A stretch of 26,965 nt of DNA from assembly GCA_001321835.1 (NCBI GenBank), contig JPUR01000242.1:1-26965 (forward strand). The letters are read 5' to 3'. A model generated the notes under the pieces. That model had not been told where the DNA came from. It worked only from the letters and a program-made list of their open reading frames with translations, and ran no database searches. Within the stretch, counting starts at the first letter, position 1. Each line of letters starts with the position of its first letter. Positions 8,558 to 16,457 of this stretch are shown piece by piece. This DNA is from Marinosulfonomonas sp. PRT-SC04. GTDB lineage: Bacteria; Pseudomonadota; Alphaproteobacteria; Rhodobacterales; Rhodobacteraceae. The translations under genes and the position numbers were made by a program.

Positions 8558-8993
8558 ATGCCAGATTCAAAAGTTGCACTTATTCGACAAGTCTTTTCTG
8601 CGATGCCACATTTTCAAGCGCTGGGCATGGAAATGGGCGAGGTCGGGGATGGCCACGCCGAGATTTCGATGGCGTATGACGAAGCGCTTCATTGGCGATC
8701 CTGAAACCGGTGTGATTTCGGGCGGCGCGGTTTCAGCCTTGATGGACACCAGTAGCGGGGCGGCGGTGATGTGCCATCCGACCGGCTCCTTGGGCACGGC
8801 CACACTGGATTTGCGGATTGATTACATGCGTCCAGCCACCCCGGGGCAGCGGATCACGGCGCGCGCACATTGTTATCATGTGACGCGTTCGGTGGCTTTT
8901 GTGCGGGCCACGGCGACGGATGATGACACCTCGCGCCCGGTTGCCACCGCGACTGGCACCTTTACCATTCAACGTGAAAAAGAGGCAAAATGA
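8558..8993 (+). pseudogene. PaaI-type hotdog thioesterase, frameshifted
   Basis: The first part (from ATG at 8558, [19 protein letters not shown]) reads in one frame to about 8689 and stops at 8704. The second part ([20 protein letters not shown] onward) is in the next frame from about 8688-8691 to the stop at 8993. Joined, they make one normal hotdog thioesterase of about 144 residues with the GG-xxxALMDT helix typical of PaaI. One surplus base near 8684-8690 (GCGCTTC) explains the break. It may be a true pseudogene, an assembly error or a rare +1 shift. The downstream thioesterase overlaps its stop (ATGA), as in an intact operon, and the second half shows no decay, which favours a recent event or an error. 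Confidence 0.85.
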
Positions 8994-9490
8994 TGGATCA
9001 AAAACGTCCTGAACCTGTGCAAGTGGTGAAGCAACGGCGCGATGCGGCGCTGAAAACTTTGGTCCAAGGGGTGCCATATATCAGTTTTCTGGGGGTGACG
9101 TTTGACCGTCGCGGTGACGAGCTGACCGCGATTTTACCGTTTAGTGAAAAGCTGATTGGCAACCAGATGCTGCCGGCGATCCACGGCGGCGTAACCGCGG
9201 CATTTTTGGAAATCACTGCGGTGATTGGCCTGAGCTGGCAAATGCTGTGGAACGATATTGAAAGCGGTGAAATGGCAGCGGATGTGGCGCTGCCGAGACT
9301 ACCAAAAACCATTGATATGACGGTCGATTACCTGCGCACGGGGCTGCCGCGTGATGCCTATGCGCGGGCGCGGGTTACGCGTTCGGGGCGGCGCTATGCT
9401 TCGGTGCATGTCGAGGCGTGGCAGGACAATCGGCAACGTCTGTTCGCGCAGGCCACGGGGCATTTCCTGATGCCTCAAAAGGATGACTGA
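8990..9490 (+). CDS. PaaI-family hotdog thioesterase
   Basis: A 166-residue single-hotdog protein that would hydrolyse an acyl- or aryl-CoA thioester. The core is seen in [21 protein letters not shown] (the HGG plus long hotdog helix with an acidic residue), followed by beta strands [24 protein letters not shown] and [10 protein letters not shown]. Its ATG overlaps the stop of the broken thioesterase before it, and its end overlaps the MATE gene by 8 nt, so three genes form one unit. GAGG precedes the start closely. The substrate is unknown. Being a second, divergent paralogue, it could cover for the frameshifted copy or have a separate substrate. Confidence 0.9.
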   Translation: MMDQKRPEPVQVVKQRRDAALKTLVQGVPYISFLGVTFDRRGDELTAILPFSEKLIGNQMLPAIHGGVTAAFLEITAVIGLSWQMLWNDIESGEMAADVALPRLPKTIDMTVDYLRTGLPRDAYARARVTRSGRRYASVHVEAWQDNRQRLFAQATGHFLMPQKDD

Positions 9491-10817
9491 TGTTGTGAGC
9501 AACCTAAGCCACTCTCGTGTTCTAAAGATTGCGATCCCGATTGTGCTGGCAAACGTTACGGTGCCGATTCTTGGTGCGGTCGATACCGGTGTTGTTGGGC
9601 AGTTGGGGTTGGCGGCTCCAATCGGTGCGGTCGGGATCGGCGCGGTTATTCTAAGCGCGTTCTATTGGCTGTTCGGTTTTCTGCGAATGGGCACCACTGG
9701 CATGACGGCACAGGCGTATGGGGCGGGTGATCAGGCCGAAGTTGTGGCGCTGTTGGTGCGAGCCTTGATGATCGGCTTTGCCGCGGGGCTGTGTATGATC
9801 GCCTTGCAGTTGCCGCTGTTTTGGGCGGCGTTTCAGGTCTCGCCTGCATCCGCCGAGGTTGAGGGGATGGCCAAAGAATATATGCGCGTCCGGATTTATT
9901 CGGCCCCCGCAGCGGTGGCCTTATACGGGATCAGTGGTTGGCTGATTGCACAAGAACGGACGCGGGCAGTGCTGGTGTTGCTGTTGTGGATGAACGGGAT
10001 GAACATCGGCTTGGATTTGTGGTTTGTGCTGGGGCTGGGTTGGGGTGTCGAAGGTGTGGCGTTTGCCACCTTTCTTGCTGAGTGGAGCGGGCTTGCGCTG
10101 GGCTTATGGCTGTGCCGGTCTGCGTTTGTCGGGCGACTGTGGTGTAATTGGCTGGTGGTGTTTGATCGGGCGCGCCTGACGCAGATGGCGCTTGTGAACG
10201 TAGATATTTTGATCCGCTCGCTGTTTTTGCAGGCGATGTTCATTTCGTTTCTGTTCTTTGGTGCAGGTTTTGGCGATGTGCGTCTGGCGGCCAATCAAAT
10301 CTTGCTGCAATTTCTTGAAATCACCGCTTATGCATTGGACGGATTTGCGTTTGCGGCGGAAGCCTTGGTTGGTCAAGCCGTGGGGGCGCGCAACCGACGT
10401 GCATTGCGGCGCGGCGCGTTGTTGACCAGCGGTTGGGGGCTGGTTTTTGTGCTGGGTCTGACGGTGGTTTTCTGGGCGTTTGGCGGGGTGATTATTGATG
10501 TGATGACCACCTCTGACGTGGTGCGCGCCGAGGCACGGCTCTATCTGATCTATATGATCTTTGCGCCGATATTGGGCCTGGCAGCGTGGATGCTGGACGG
10601 GATATTCATTGGCGCAACGCGATCGCGCGATATGCGTAATATGATGGCGGTATCGTTTGTCGTTTATGCGGGGGCCGTGGCAGTTTTGATGCCGATGTAT
10701 GGCAACCACGGGCTGTGGATTGCGTTGCTGATTTCGTTCGTGGCGCGTGGGGTGACACTGGCGGTGCGCTATCCGGCGTTGGAAGCGCGGGCGGATGCCT
10801 GCGGCGCGGATATTTGA
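9483..10817 (+). CDS. MATE-family (DinF-like) efflux transporter
   Basis: A 444-residue inner-membrane protein with about 12 hydrophobic segments in two similar halves, as in MATE exporters. The first helix carries the IVLANVTVPILGAVDTGVVG pattern typical of the DinF branch, and a matching AANQILLQFLEITAYALDGFAFAAEALVGQAVG region opens the second half. It exports small cationic or organic compounds against Na+ or H+; the substrate cannot be inferred. The start overlaps the thioesterase end (8 nt). A GTG at 9495 is an alternative start. The stop codon lies inside repeat copy C, so the last codons (CGADI) are repeat-derived. Confidence 0.93.
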   Translation: MTDVVSNLSHSRVLKIAIPIVLANVTVPILGAVDTGVVGQLGLAAPIGAVGIGAVILSAFYWLFGFLRMGTTGMTAQAYGAGDQAEVVALLVRALMIGFAAGLCMIALQLPLFWAAFQVSPASAEVEGMAKEYMRVRIYSAPAAVALYGISGWLIAQERTRAVLVLLLWMNGMNIGLDLWFVLGLGWGVEGVAFATFLAEWSGLALGLWLCRSAFVGRLWCNWLVVFDRARLTQMALVNVDILIRSLFLQAMFISFLFFGAGFGDVRLAANQILLQFLEITAYALDGFAFAAEALVGQAVGARNRRALRRGALLTSGWGLVFVLGLTVVFWAFGGVIIDVMTTSDVVRAEARLYLIYMIFAPILGLAAWMLDGIFIGATRSRDMRNMMAVSFVVYAGAVAVLMPMYGNHGLWIALLISFVARGVTLAVRYPALEARADACGADI

Positions 10818-10830
10818 GCGAAAAAGAAGC
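10797..10830 (+). repeat. Short extragenic repeat, copy C, at the MATE stop
   Basis: GCCTGCGGCGCGGATATTT (10797-10815) is identical over 19 bases to copy D on the opposite strand at 22893-22911, and it is followed by GAGCGAAAAAGAAGC, which resembles the tails of copies A and B. It spans the stop codon of the MATE gene and reaches the arsC stop. Confidence 0.65.
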
Positions 10831-11169
10831 CTAAAGGATGTCGAGCACGGATTCTGGTGGGCGGCCCAATGCGGCTTTGGTGTTGGTGAGGACCACGGGG
10901 CGCTCGATCAGTTTGGGGTGCTTGGCCATGGCTTTGATCAAGGTTTCGTCGTTGGCGGTTTTGAGGTTCAGCTCTTTGTAGAGGGCTTCGCCGCTGCGGA
11001 TCAGTTTTGCGGCGGGGATGTTGAGCAGGGTAAGTACGGCGCGGATTTCGTCGGCTGTTGGTGCGTCTTCTTGATAGAGGCGAATTGTTGGGGTGAGGCC
11101 TGCGCCCTCAATCAATGCCAGCGTGGCGCGGGATTTTGAGCAGCGCGGGTTGTGCCAGATCGTGATCAT
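10831..11169 (-). CDS. arsC: ArsC-family reductase (glutaredoxin-dependent, YfgD-like)
   Basis: A 112-residue thioredoxin-fold protein. The N-terminal HNPRCSKSR motif holds the single catalytic cysteine C10, and the C-terminal [21 protein letters not shown] segment holds the arginine positions of the ArsC family. The middle ALYKELNL stretch is closest to E. coli YfgD as I remember it, rather than plasmid ArsC, so real arsenate reduction is not certain. There is no ars operon partner (arsB, acr3, arsR) nearby. Its start overlaps the pyrD stop by 4 nt, making it the last gene of a DUF952-pyrD-arsC unit. Confidence 0.92.
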   Translation of the reverse strand: MITIWHNPRCSKSRATLALIEGAGLTPTIRLYQEDAPTADEIRAVLTLLNIPAAKLIRSGEALYKELNLKTANDETLIKAMAKHPKLIERPVVLTNTKAALGRPPESVLDIL

Positions 11170-12224
11170 AGCCAGTCCTTTTGTTTGCTGCCAACCGCGT
11201 CGGCAATATTGGCATGGCCATCGCGGGCCAGCAATTCATCGAGCCCTTTGGTGATCTCGCTGACCAGTGACAGCCCTTGATAGATCATCGCGGAGTAGAG
11301 CTGCACGGCGGAGGCACCGGCGCAGATTTTGGTGTAGGCTTGCTCAGTCGAGCCAATGCCACCGACGCCGATCAGTGGGATTTTACCGTTCGTTAGTGCG
11401 CTGAGTTGGGCAAGGATGCGGGTGGATTTTTCAAACAGTGGCGCGCCAGATAGGCCGCCCATTTCACCGCGATGTTGGCTGGTTAGGCCGTCGCGCGACA
11501 GGGTGGTGTTGGTGGTGATGATCGCATGAATGCCGGTGGCGAGGGCGACTTCGGCGAGGTCTGCCAGCTCGGTTTCGGTCAAATCTGGTGAGATTTTCAG
11601 GAAAATCGGGATCGGGCGAGCGAGCGCGGCGCGGGTTTCCATGACGCCGTTCAGCAGCGCGGTCAGGGCGGCTTTGCCTTGCAGGTCGCGCAGTTTTTCG
11701 GTGTTTGGGGACGAGACGTTGACGGTGGCGAAATCCAGATGCGGGCCGCAATGGGCCAGCACGGTTGCAAAGTCGGCGGCGCGGTCTTGGCTGTCTTTGT
11801 TGGCTCCGAGATTGAGGCCGATCACGGCGTCTTTTGGGCGGTTGGCAAGGCGGGTGGCAATTGCCTCCATCCCCTCGTTGTTAAAGCCGAAACGGTTGAT
11901 CACGGCGGCGTCTTTGGTCAGGCGAAACAGCCGTGGTTTTGCATTGCCCACTTGGGGGCGCGGGGTGGCGGCGCCGACCTCAAGGAAGCCAAAACCGGCG
12001 CGGGCCAGCGGGGCCAAGGCGGTGGCGTTTTTATCGTAGCCAGCGGCCAGACCAACGGGGTTTGGCAGTTGCAGTCCGGCGATTTTAGTTTGCAAACGCG
12101 GCGTGCTGAACGGGCCGGGCAGGGGCACCAAGCCGCAGTTTAGGGCCTTTAGGGATAGCGCGTGGGCGCGCTCGGGATCAAGGCGGTGCAGGGCAGCAAT
12201 GCCAAGGCGCTCAAGTGGGGTCAT
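11166..12224 (-). CDS. pyrD: Dihydroorotate dehydrogenase (quinone), class 2
   Basis: This enzyme oxidises dihydroorotate to orotate in pyrimidine synthesis and passes electrons to the membrane quinone pool. At 352 residues with an N-terminal helical extension before the barrel it is class 2. Signatures include [41 protein letters not shown] with the catalytic Ser at about 172, FLKISPD, IITTNTT, GLSGAPL and IPLIGVGGI. The start at 12224 is chosen because it gives the class 2 N-terminus ([22 protein letters not shown]) and an ATGA overlap with the DUF952 gene; the open frame runs further upstream but only antisense to nothing conserved. Confidence 0.96.
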   Translation of the reverse strand: MTPLERLGIAALHRLDPERAHALSLKALNCGLVPLPGPFSTPRLQTKIAGLQLPNPVGLAAGYDKNATALAPLARAGFGFLEVGAATPRPQVGNAKPRLFRLTKDAAVINRFGFNNEGMEAIATRLANRPKDAVIGLNLGANKDSQDRAADFATVLAHCGPHLDFATVNVSSPNTEKLRDLQGKAALTALLNGVMETRAALARPIPIFLKISPDLTETELADLAEVALATGIHAIITTNTTLSRDGLTSQHRGEMGGLSGAPLFEKSTRILAQLSALTNGKIPLIGVGGIGSTEQAYTKICAGASAVQLYSAMIYQGLSLVSEITKGLDELLARDGHANIADAVGSKQKDWL

Positions 12225-12559
12225 GTCATTTCCGCGGGGAAAATATGCGCGCCATTCCCGTAGGGCAGGGGCTTTGCCCAGAGCGCTTCGGAGCGTAAAA
12301 GCGGGCGGTACAGATGTGGAAATAGATCGCCGCTGCGTGATGGCTCCCATTTGATCGCCTCGCCCAACTGATCGGTTTCAAAGGCGACCAGCATCAACCC
12401 ATCAACACCGGAAAAATATTTGGCGGCGGTTTCAGCGGCTTGTGCAGCGGTGGAAAAATGGATGTAGCCATCGGCCAGATCAATCGGTGCGCCCAGCGTT
12501 TCGCCGTTGGCATCAAGGTCGGCCCATTCGGGTCCGAGGAAAATTTTGTAAATCTGCAT
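12221..12559 (-). CDS. DUF952 family protein
   Basis: A 112-residue protein of a small conserved family of unknown function. The family pattern is seen as IYKIF at the start, the [20 protein letters not shown] block in the middle and [17 protein letters not shown] near the end. No catalytic role is established for the family. It is the first gene of the DUF952-pyrD-arsC unit, overlapping pyrD by 4 nt, and is divergent from the 5'-nucleotidase gene. There is no clear Shine-Dalgarno sequence. Confidence 0.88.
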   Translation of the reverse strand: MQIYKIFLGPEWADLDANGETLGAPIDLADGYIHFSTAAQAAETAAKYFSGVDGLMLVAFETDQLGEAIKWEPSRSGDLFPHLYRPLLRSEALWAKPLPYGNGAHIFPAEMT

Positions 12560-12663
12560 ACCCGTGACATGCCGCGTTAAAACATAATCGTCAAGGCTTT
12601 GACTCTTGGTCGTTACATTGACACGATAGCCTATGATTCAATCGATCCAGTAGGGGATTTTCG
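12560..12663. promoter_or_regulatory. Divergent promoter gap, DUF952-pyrD versus 5'-nucleotidase
   Basis: 104 nt separate two divergent genes, so both promoters must lie here or inside the genes. TTGACT and TTGACA hexamers occur at about 12599 and 12617 on the plus strand, but neither has a convincing -10 partner at 16-18 nt. GGGGA lies 6 nt before the nucleotidase start. Confidence 0.35.
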
Positions 12664-14253
12664 ATGTTTATGCGTAAAGTTTTGAAAACAACAGTGGCGG
12701 CTGCGGCCTTAACCTTTGGGGCCGGAATGGCAATGGCGGACTATTCGCTGACCATTTTGCACACCAATGATTTTCACTCTCGCTTCGAGCCGATCAGCAA
12801 ATATGATTCGGGTTGTTCCGAGGAAAAGAACCTTGAGGGCAAATGTTTTGGCGGCTCGGCCCGTTTGGTGACCGCGATTGCAGCGGCACGGGCGCGCAGC
12901 AACAACAGTATTTTGGTGGATGGCGGCGACCAATTCCAAGGCTCGCTGTTTTACACCTACTATAAGGGCAAAGTTGCCGCCGAAATGATGAACAAAATGG
13001 GCTATGACGCGATGACCGTCGGCAACCATGAATTTGATGATGGACCAGAAGTGTTGCGCGGCTTTATGGATGCGCTGAATTTCCCTGTGTTGATGTCGAA
13101 TGCTGATTATTCCGGTGAGCCACTGTTGGCGGGCAAACTGGCCAAATCTGTGGTGATTGAGCGTGGCGGCGAGAGGCTGGGCCTGATCGGTTTAACGCCA
13201 CAAGACACCGATGAGTTGGCAAGCCCCGGTGCGAATGTGATCTTCACCGATCCGGTTGGCGCGGTGCAGGCCGAGGTTGATAAATTGACCGCAGCAGGCG
13301 TGAACAAGATCATCGTTTTGTCGCACTCGGGCTATGTGGTTGACCAAAAAGTCGCCGCTGAAACCACGGGTGTTGACGTGATTGTTGGCGGGCATTCCAA
13401 TACGTTTTTGTCCAATACTTCGGATCGTGCCAAGGGCCCATATCCGACCATGGTGGGCAATACGGCGATCGTACAGGCCTATGCGTTTGGCAAATTTCTG
13501 GGTGAGTTGAATGTCACGTTTGATGACGAAGGCAACATCACTGAGGCCGTTGGCGAGCCGATTTCAATGAATGCTGATGTGGCTGAGGATGCTGAAACCA
13601 AGGCGCGGATTGGCAAATTGGCCGTACCACTGGAAGAAATCCGCCAGCGTGTGGTGGCAGATTCCGCGACTGTGATTGACGGAAATCGCGACAATTGCCG
13701 CACCAAAGAATGTGAGATGGGCAATCTGGTCGCCGATGCGATGCTGGAGCGCGTTAAGGACCAAGGCATCAGCATTGCGATTGCAAATTCGGGCGGTATT
13801 CGCGCCTCGATTGATGCCGGTCAGGTGACGATGGGCGAAGTGCTGGGCGTGCTGCCGTTCCAGAACACGCTGGCGACCTTTGAAATTTCCGGCGCCGGTG
13901 TACTTGCGGCGCTTGAAAATGGTGTTAGCCAGGTCGAAGAGGTCAAGGGGCGGTTCCCACAAGTTGCGGGGATCAAGTTCACTTGGGATCAAAGCATTGC
14001 CCCGAATGAGGGCCGCATCATTGAGGTGATGGTGGCCGATGGTGACGCATGGGTGGCGCTTGATCCGGCCAAAACATACGGGGTTGTGACCAACAATTAC
14101 GTGCGTGGCGGTGGTGATGGCTACAAAATGTTCGCGAAAGATGCCGAAAATGTCTATGATTTTGGCCCTAATCTGGCCGATGTGATGGCCGATTATATGG
14201 CGACTCAAGGTGGCTATACCGCTTATCTGGATGGGCGCATCACGCAGAAATAA
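12664..14253 (+). CDS. Periplasmic 5'-nucleotidase / UDP-sugar hydrolase family
   Basis: A 529-residue exported phosphohydrolase that removes phosphate from nucleotides or nucleotide sugars. A signal peptide is clear (MFMRKVLKTTVAAAALTFGAG, cut after AMA at about 25). The metallophosphatase domain follows with the metal ligands in ILHTNDFHSR (D36, H38), DGGDQFQGS, GNHEFDDG, LSHSGY and GGHSNTFL. The C-terminal 5'-nucleotidase domain carries NSGGIRASID and NNYVRGGGDGY for base binding. Two cysteines at CSEEKNLEGKC suggest a disulfide. GGGGA precedes the start; the second Met (MRK) is an alternative. It is a single-gene unit with its own terminator and probably scavenges nucleotides or phosphate. 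Confidence 0.95.
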   Translation: MFMRKVLKTTVAAAALTFGAGMAMADYSLTILHTNDFHSRFEPISKYDSGCSEEKNLEGKCFGGSARLVTAIAAARARSNNSILVDGGDQFQGSLFYTYYKGKVAAEMMNKMGYDAMTVGNHEFDDGPEVLRGFMDALNFPVLMSNADYSGEPLLAGKLAKSVVIERGGERLGLIGLTPQDTDELASPGANVIFTDPVGAVQAEVDKLTAAGVNKIIVLSHSGYVVDQKVAAETTGVDVIVGGHSNTFLSNTSDRAKGPYPTMVGNTAIVQAYAFGKFLGELNVTFDDEGNITEAVGEPISMNADVAEDAETKARIGKLAVPLEEIRQRVVADSATVIDGNRDNCRTKECEMGNLVADAMLERVKDQGISIAIANSGGIRASIDAGQVTMGEVLGVLPFQNTLATFEISGAGVLAALENGVSQVEEVKGRFPQVAGIKFTWDQSIAPNEGRIIEVMVADGDAWVALDPAKTYGVVTNNYVRGGGDGYKMFAKDAENVYDFGPNLADVMADYMATQGGYTAYLDGRITQK

Positions 14254-14274
14254 ACCCACGCATATGGTAATGAG

Positions 14275-14302
14275 AGGCGCATCTGAAGGGGTGCGCCTTT
14301 TG
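14275..14302 (+). terminator. Intrinsic terminator after 5'-nucleotidase
   Basis: A 7-bp stem AGGCGCA (14275-14281) / TGCGCCT (14292-14298) with a 10-nt loop ends in TTTT. It lies 21 nt after the stop. Confidence 0.75.
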
Positions 14303-14388
14303 CAGGATTGATCGAAGCTGATCCTAAGATAAATCCGCACGCTTGCTTGACCATCTCGCGGCATTGAAATAGACACAAATTTCTGTTG

Positions 14389-14462
14389 GCGGGTATGGTG
14401 AAATGGTATCATACGAGTTTTCCAAACTTAAGGCGCGGGTTCGATTCCCGCTACCCGCTCCA
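14389..14462 (+). tRNA. tRNA-Gly (anticodon UCC)
   Basis: A 74-nt tRNA with encoded CCA. The acceptor stem GCGGGTA (14389-14395) pairs with TACCCGC (14452-14458), then T and CCA. The T arm is GCGGG-TTCGATT-CCCGC. The anticodon loop TTTCCAA gives anticodon TCC, which reads GGA (and GGG by wobble). The anticodon stem is slightly imperfect (C-A and G-T at the outer end). It stands alone between two protein genes, with no integrase or duplicated 3' end nearby that would mark it as an attachment site. Confidence 0.95.
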
Positions 14463-14571
14463 GAAATCCCACAGCTTTTGCCAAATGTTCTGCCTGTGAC
14501 CATCCACCGCTTGTTGCGCGTCGCCCAAACCATTATGACGCAAGAAATTAAGGCGAAGAGGAATGGACTAA

Positions 14572-16365
14572 ATGGCGCGCAATAGCACCCCTGAAATGGA
14601 AGATCGCGAGAAATCAAAACAGGTTGGCGCCTTGTCTGGCCTGATTCCGTTTTTGCATCCCTATAAACATATGGTGATCCTGTCAGGGTTGGCGTTGATT
14701 TTTACGGCGACGATTTCATTGATCTTGCCACTGGCGGTGCGCCGCGTGGTTGACGGCTTCGCCGAAGATAACGCGGCCTTGCTGGATCAATATTTTGGCG
14801 CGGCATTGGCGATTGCGGCGGCGTTGGCGGTGGGCACTGGCTTGCGGTATTATCTGGTCACGCGACTTGGTGAGCGGGTGGTTGCGGATATTCGCAAGGC
14901 GGTTTTTGAGCGGGTGATTACCTTAAGCCCCGCGTTTTACGAACGGATCATGACCGGGGAAATCTTGTCGCGGATCACCACGGACACCACGGTGATCCAA
15001 TCGGTGATTGGCTCTTCGGTGTCGGTGGCGTTGCGCAATGTGTTGCTGTTCTTTGGCGGCATGGCGTTGATGTTGTACACCAGCGCCAAGCTGACTGGTC
15101 TGGTGCTGTTGATCGTGCCCGCCGTGGTGGTGCCGATTATCGTTTTGGGGCGGCGGTTGCGCAAGCTTAGCCGTGAAAATCAGGACTGGATCGCGGCCAG
15201 TTCTGGCTCGGCTTCCGAGGCGTTGACGTCGGTGCAAACCGTGCAGGCCTTCACACAGGAACGCGCCATCACCAACGCATTTGACGAGGTCACCGAGAAA
15301 GCCTTTGCTGCGGCGCGCAAGCGCATCGGTACCCGTGCTGTGATGACCGTGATCGTCATTTTCCTTATATTTTCCGGGGTTGTCGGGGTGTTGTGGATTG
15401 GTGCGCGCGATGTGCAAGCCGATGTGATGACCGCCGGCCAATTGGTGCAATTCCTGATCTACGCCATTCTGGTGTCCGGTGCGGTTGCAGCCTTGTCGGA
15501 GATCTGGGGCGAGTTACAACGGGCGGCAGGGGCGACGGAGCGCTTGGTCGAATTGTTGCACACCGAGGATACGGTCACCGATCCCGCCACGCCAAAAGTG
15601 CTGACGGCCAATCCCAAAGGCGCAATCGAATTTTCTGACGTAACGTTTTCCTACCCTGCACGCCCCGGTCAGACGGCGCTAAAGGCGGCGAATATTTCGA
15701 TCACAGCCGGTGAAACTGTGGCCTTGGTTGGTCCATCTGGTGCTGGGAAATCCACCATCATCCAGCTGCTGTTGCGCTATTATGATCCGCAACAAGGCAG
15801 CATCAGCATCGACGGAATTGACCTGCGGGATATGCAGCGCGGTGCGTTTCGGCAAAACATCTCACTGGTGCCGCAAGACCCTGTGATTTTTGCCACATCA
15901 GCGCGCGAGAACATCCGTTTTGGCCGCCCCGATGCGAGTGATTCCGAAGTTGAAGATGCGGCACGCGCTGCCGCTGCGCATGATTTTTTATCAGCTTTAC
16001 CAGAGGGTTACGATACATACGTTGGTGAACGTGGCGTGATGCTATCCGGCGGTCAAAAACAGAGAATTGCCATTGCTCGGGCGATTTTGCGCGATGCGCC
16101 GATCCTGCTTTTGGATGAGGCAACCTCGGCGTTGGATGCTGAAAGCGAGCTTGCGGTGCAGCAAGCGGTCGAAGTGATGGCCGCAGATCGCACCACATTG
16201 ATTGTGGCGCACCGGTTGGCCACGGTGAAGAAAGCCGACCGCATTCTGGTTTTTGAAGACGGCCAGATTATTGCGGAGGGCACTCATGATGAATTGGTGG
16301 CCGCAGGCGGTTTATATGCAAGGCTTGCGCGGTTGCAATTCACCGATGGGCTGGCGGCGGAATAA
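14572..16365 (+). CDS. ABC exporter, fused permease and ATPase (MsbA/LmrA type)
   Basis: A 597-residue half-transporter that works as a homodimer in the inner membrane. The N-terminal half (about 30-320) has the six helices of an exporter domain. The ATPase half shows Walker A GPSGAGKST (387-395), the Q loop SLVPQDP, signature LSGGQKQR (491-498), Walker B ILLLDE (511-516) and the switch His547. The substrate is not readable; lipids or lipid-linked molecules are usual for this branch. The start has GAGG upstream at a slightly long distance. It follows the tRNA and precedes the acyl-CoA synthetase in the same direction by 92 nt. Confidence 0.95.
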   Translation: MARNSTPEMEDREKSKQVGALSGLIPFLHPYKHMVILSGLALIFTATISLILPLAVRRVVDGFAEDNAALLDQYFGAALAIAAALAVGTGLRYYLVTRLGERVVADIRKAVFERVITLSPAFYERIMTGEILSRITTDTTVIQSVIGSSVSVALRNVLLFFGGMALMLYTSAKLTGLVLLIVPAVVVPIIVLGRRLRKLSRENQDWIAASSGSASEALTSVQTVQAFTQERAITNAFDEVTEKAFAAARKRIGTRAVMTVIVIFLIFSGVVGVLWIGARDVQADVMTAGQLVQFLIYAILVSGAVAALSEIWGELQRAAGATERLVELLHTEDTVTDPATPKVLTANPKGAIEFSDVTFSYPARPGQTALKAANISITAGETVALVGPSGAGKSTIIQLLLRYYDPQQGSISIDGIDLRDMQRGAFRQNISLVPQDPVIFATSARENIRFGRPDASDSEVEDAARAAAAHDFLSALPEGYDTYVGERGVMLSGGQKQRIAIARAILRDAPILLLDEATSALDAESELAVQQAVEVMAADRTTLIVAHRLATVKKADRILVFEDGQIIAEGTHDELVAAGGLYARLARLQFTDGLAAE

Positions 16366-16425
16366 TATTTTCAACTGAAACGCTTGCGCACAGCGGGTTT
16401 TCCGCGCATTTTCTTGGCTAAACAA

Positions 16426-16441
16426 CTTGCCAATGTGCAAG
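16426..16441. promoter_or_regulatory. Inverted repeat upstream of acyl-CoA synthetase
   Basis: CTTGC-CAATGT-GCAAG is a 5-bp dyad ending 16 nt before the acyl-CoA synthetase start. The TTGC-N6-GCAA form would suit a dimeric regulator acting on this gene. The regulator is unknown. Confidence 0.35.
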
Positions 16442-16457
16442 CTAGGGGAGGACGATT

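Noticed and set aside
10104..10709. 201-codon minus-strand open frame within the MATE gene
   Set aside because: It is antisense to a clear 12-helix transporter and has a His/Gln/Arg-rich composition typical of shadow frames.
10831..11169. ArsC as a sign of an arsenic resistance island
   Set aside because: No arsR, arsB, acr3 or arsH nearby, and the protein resembles chromosomal YfgD-type reductases overlapping pyrD.
14389..14462. tRNA-Gly as a possible integration site
   Set aside because: No integrase, no repeated tRNA 3' end and ordinary genes on both sides.
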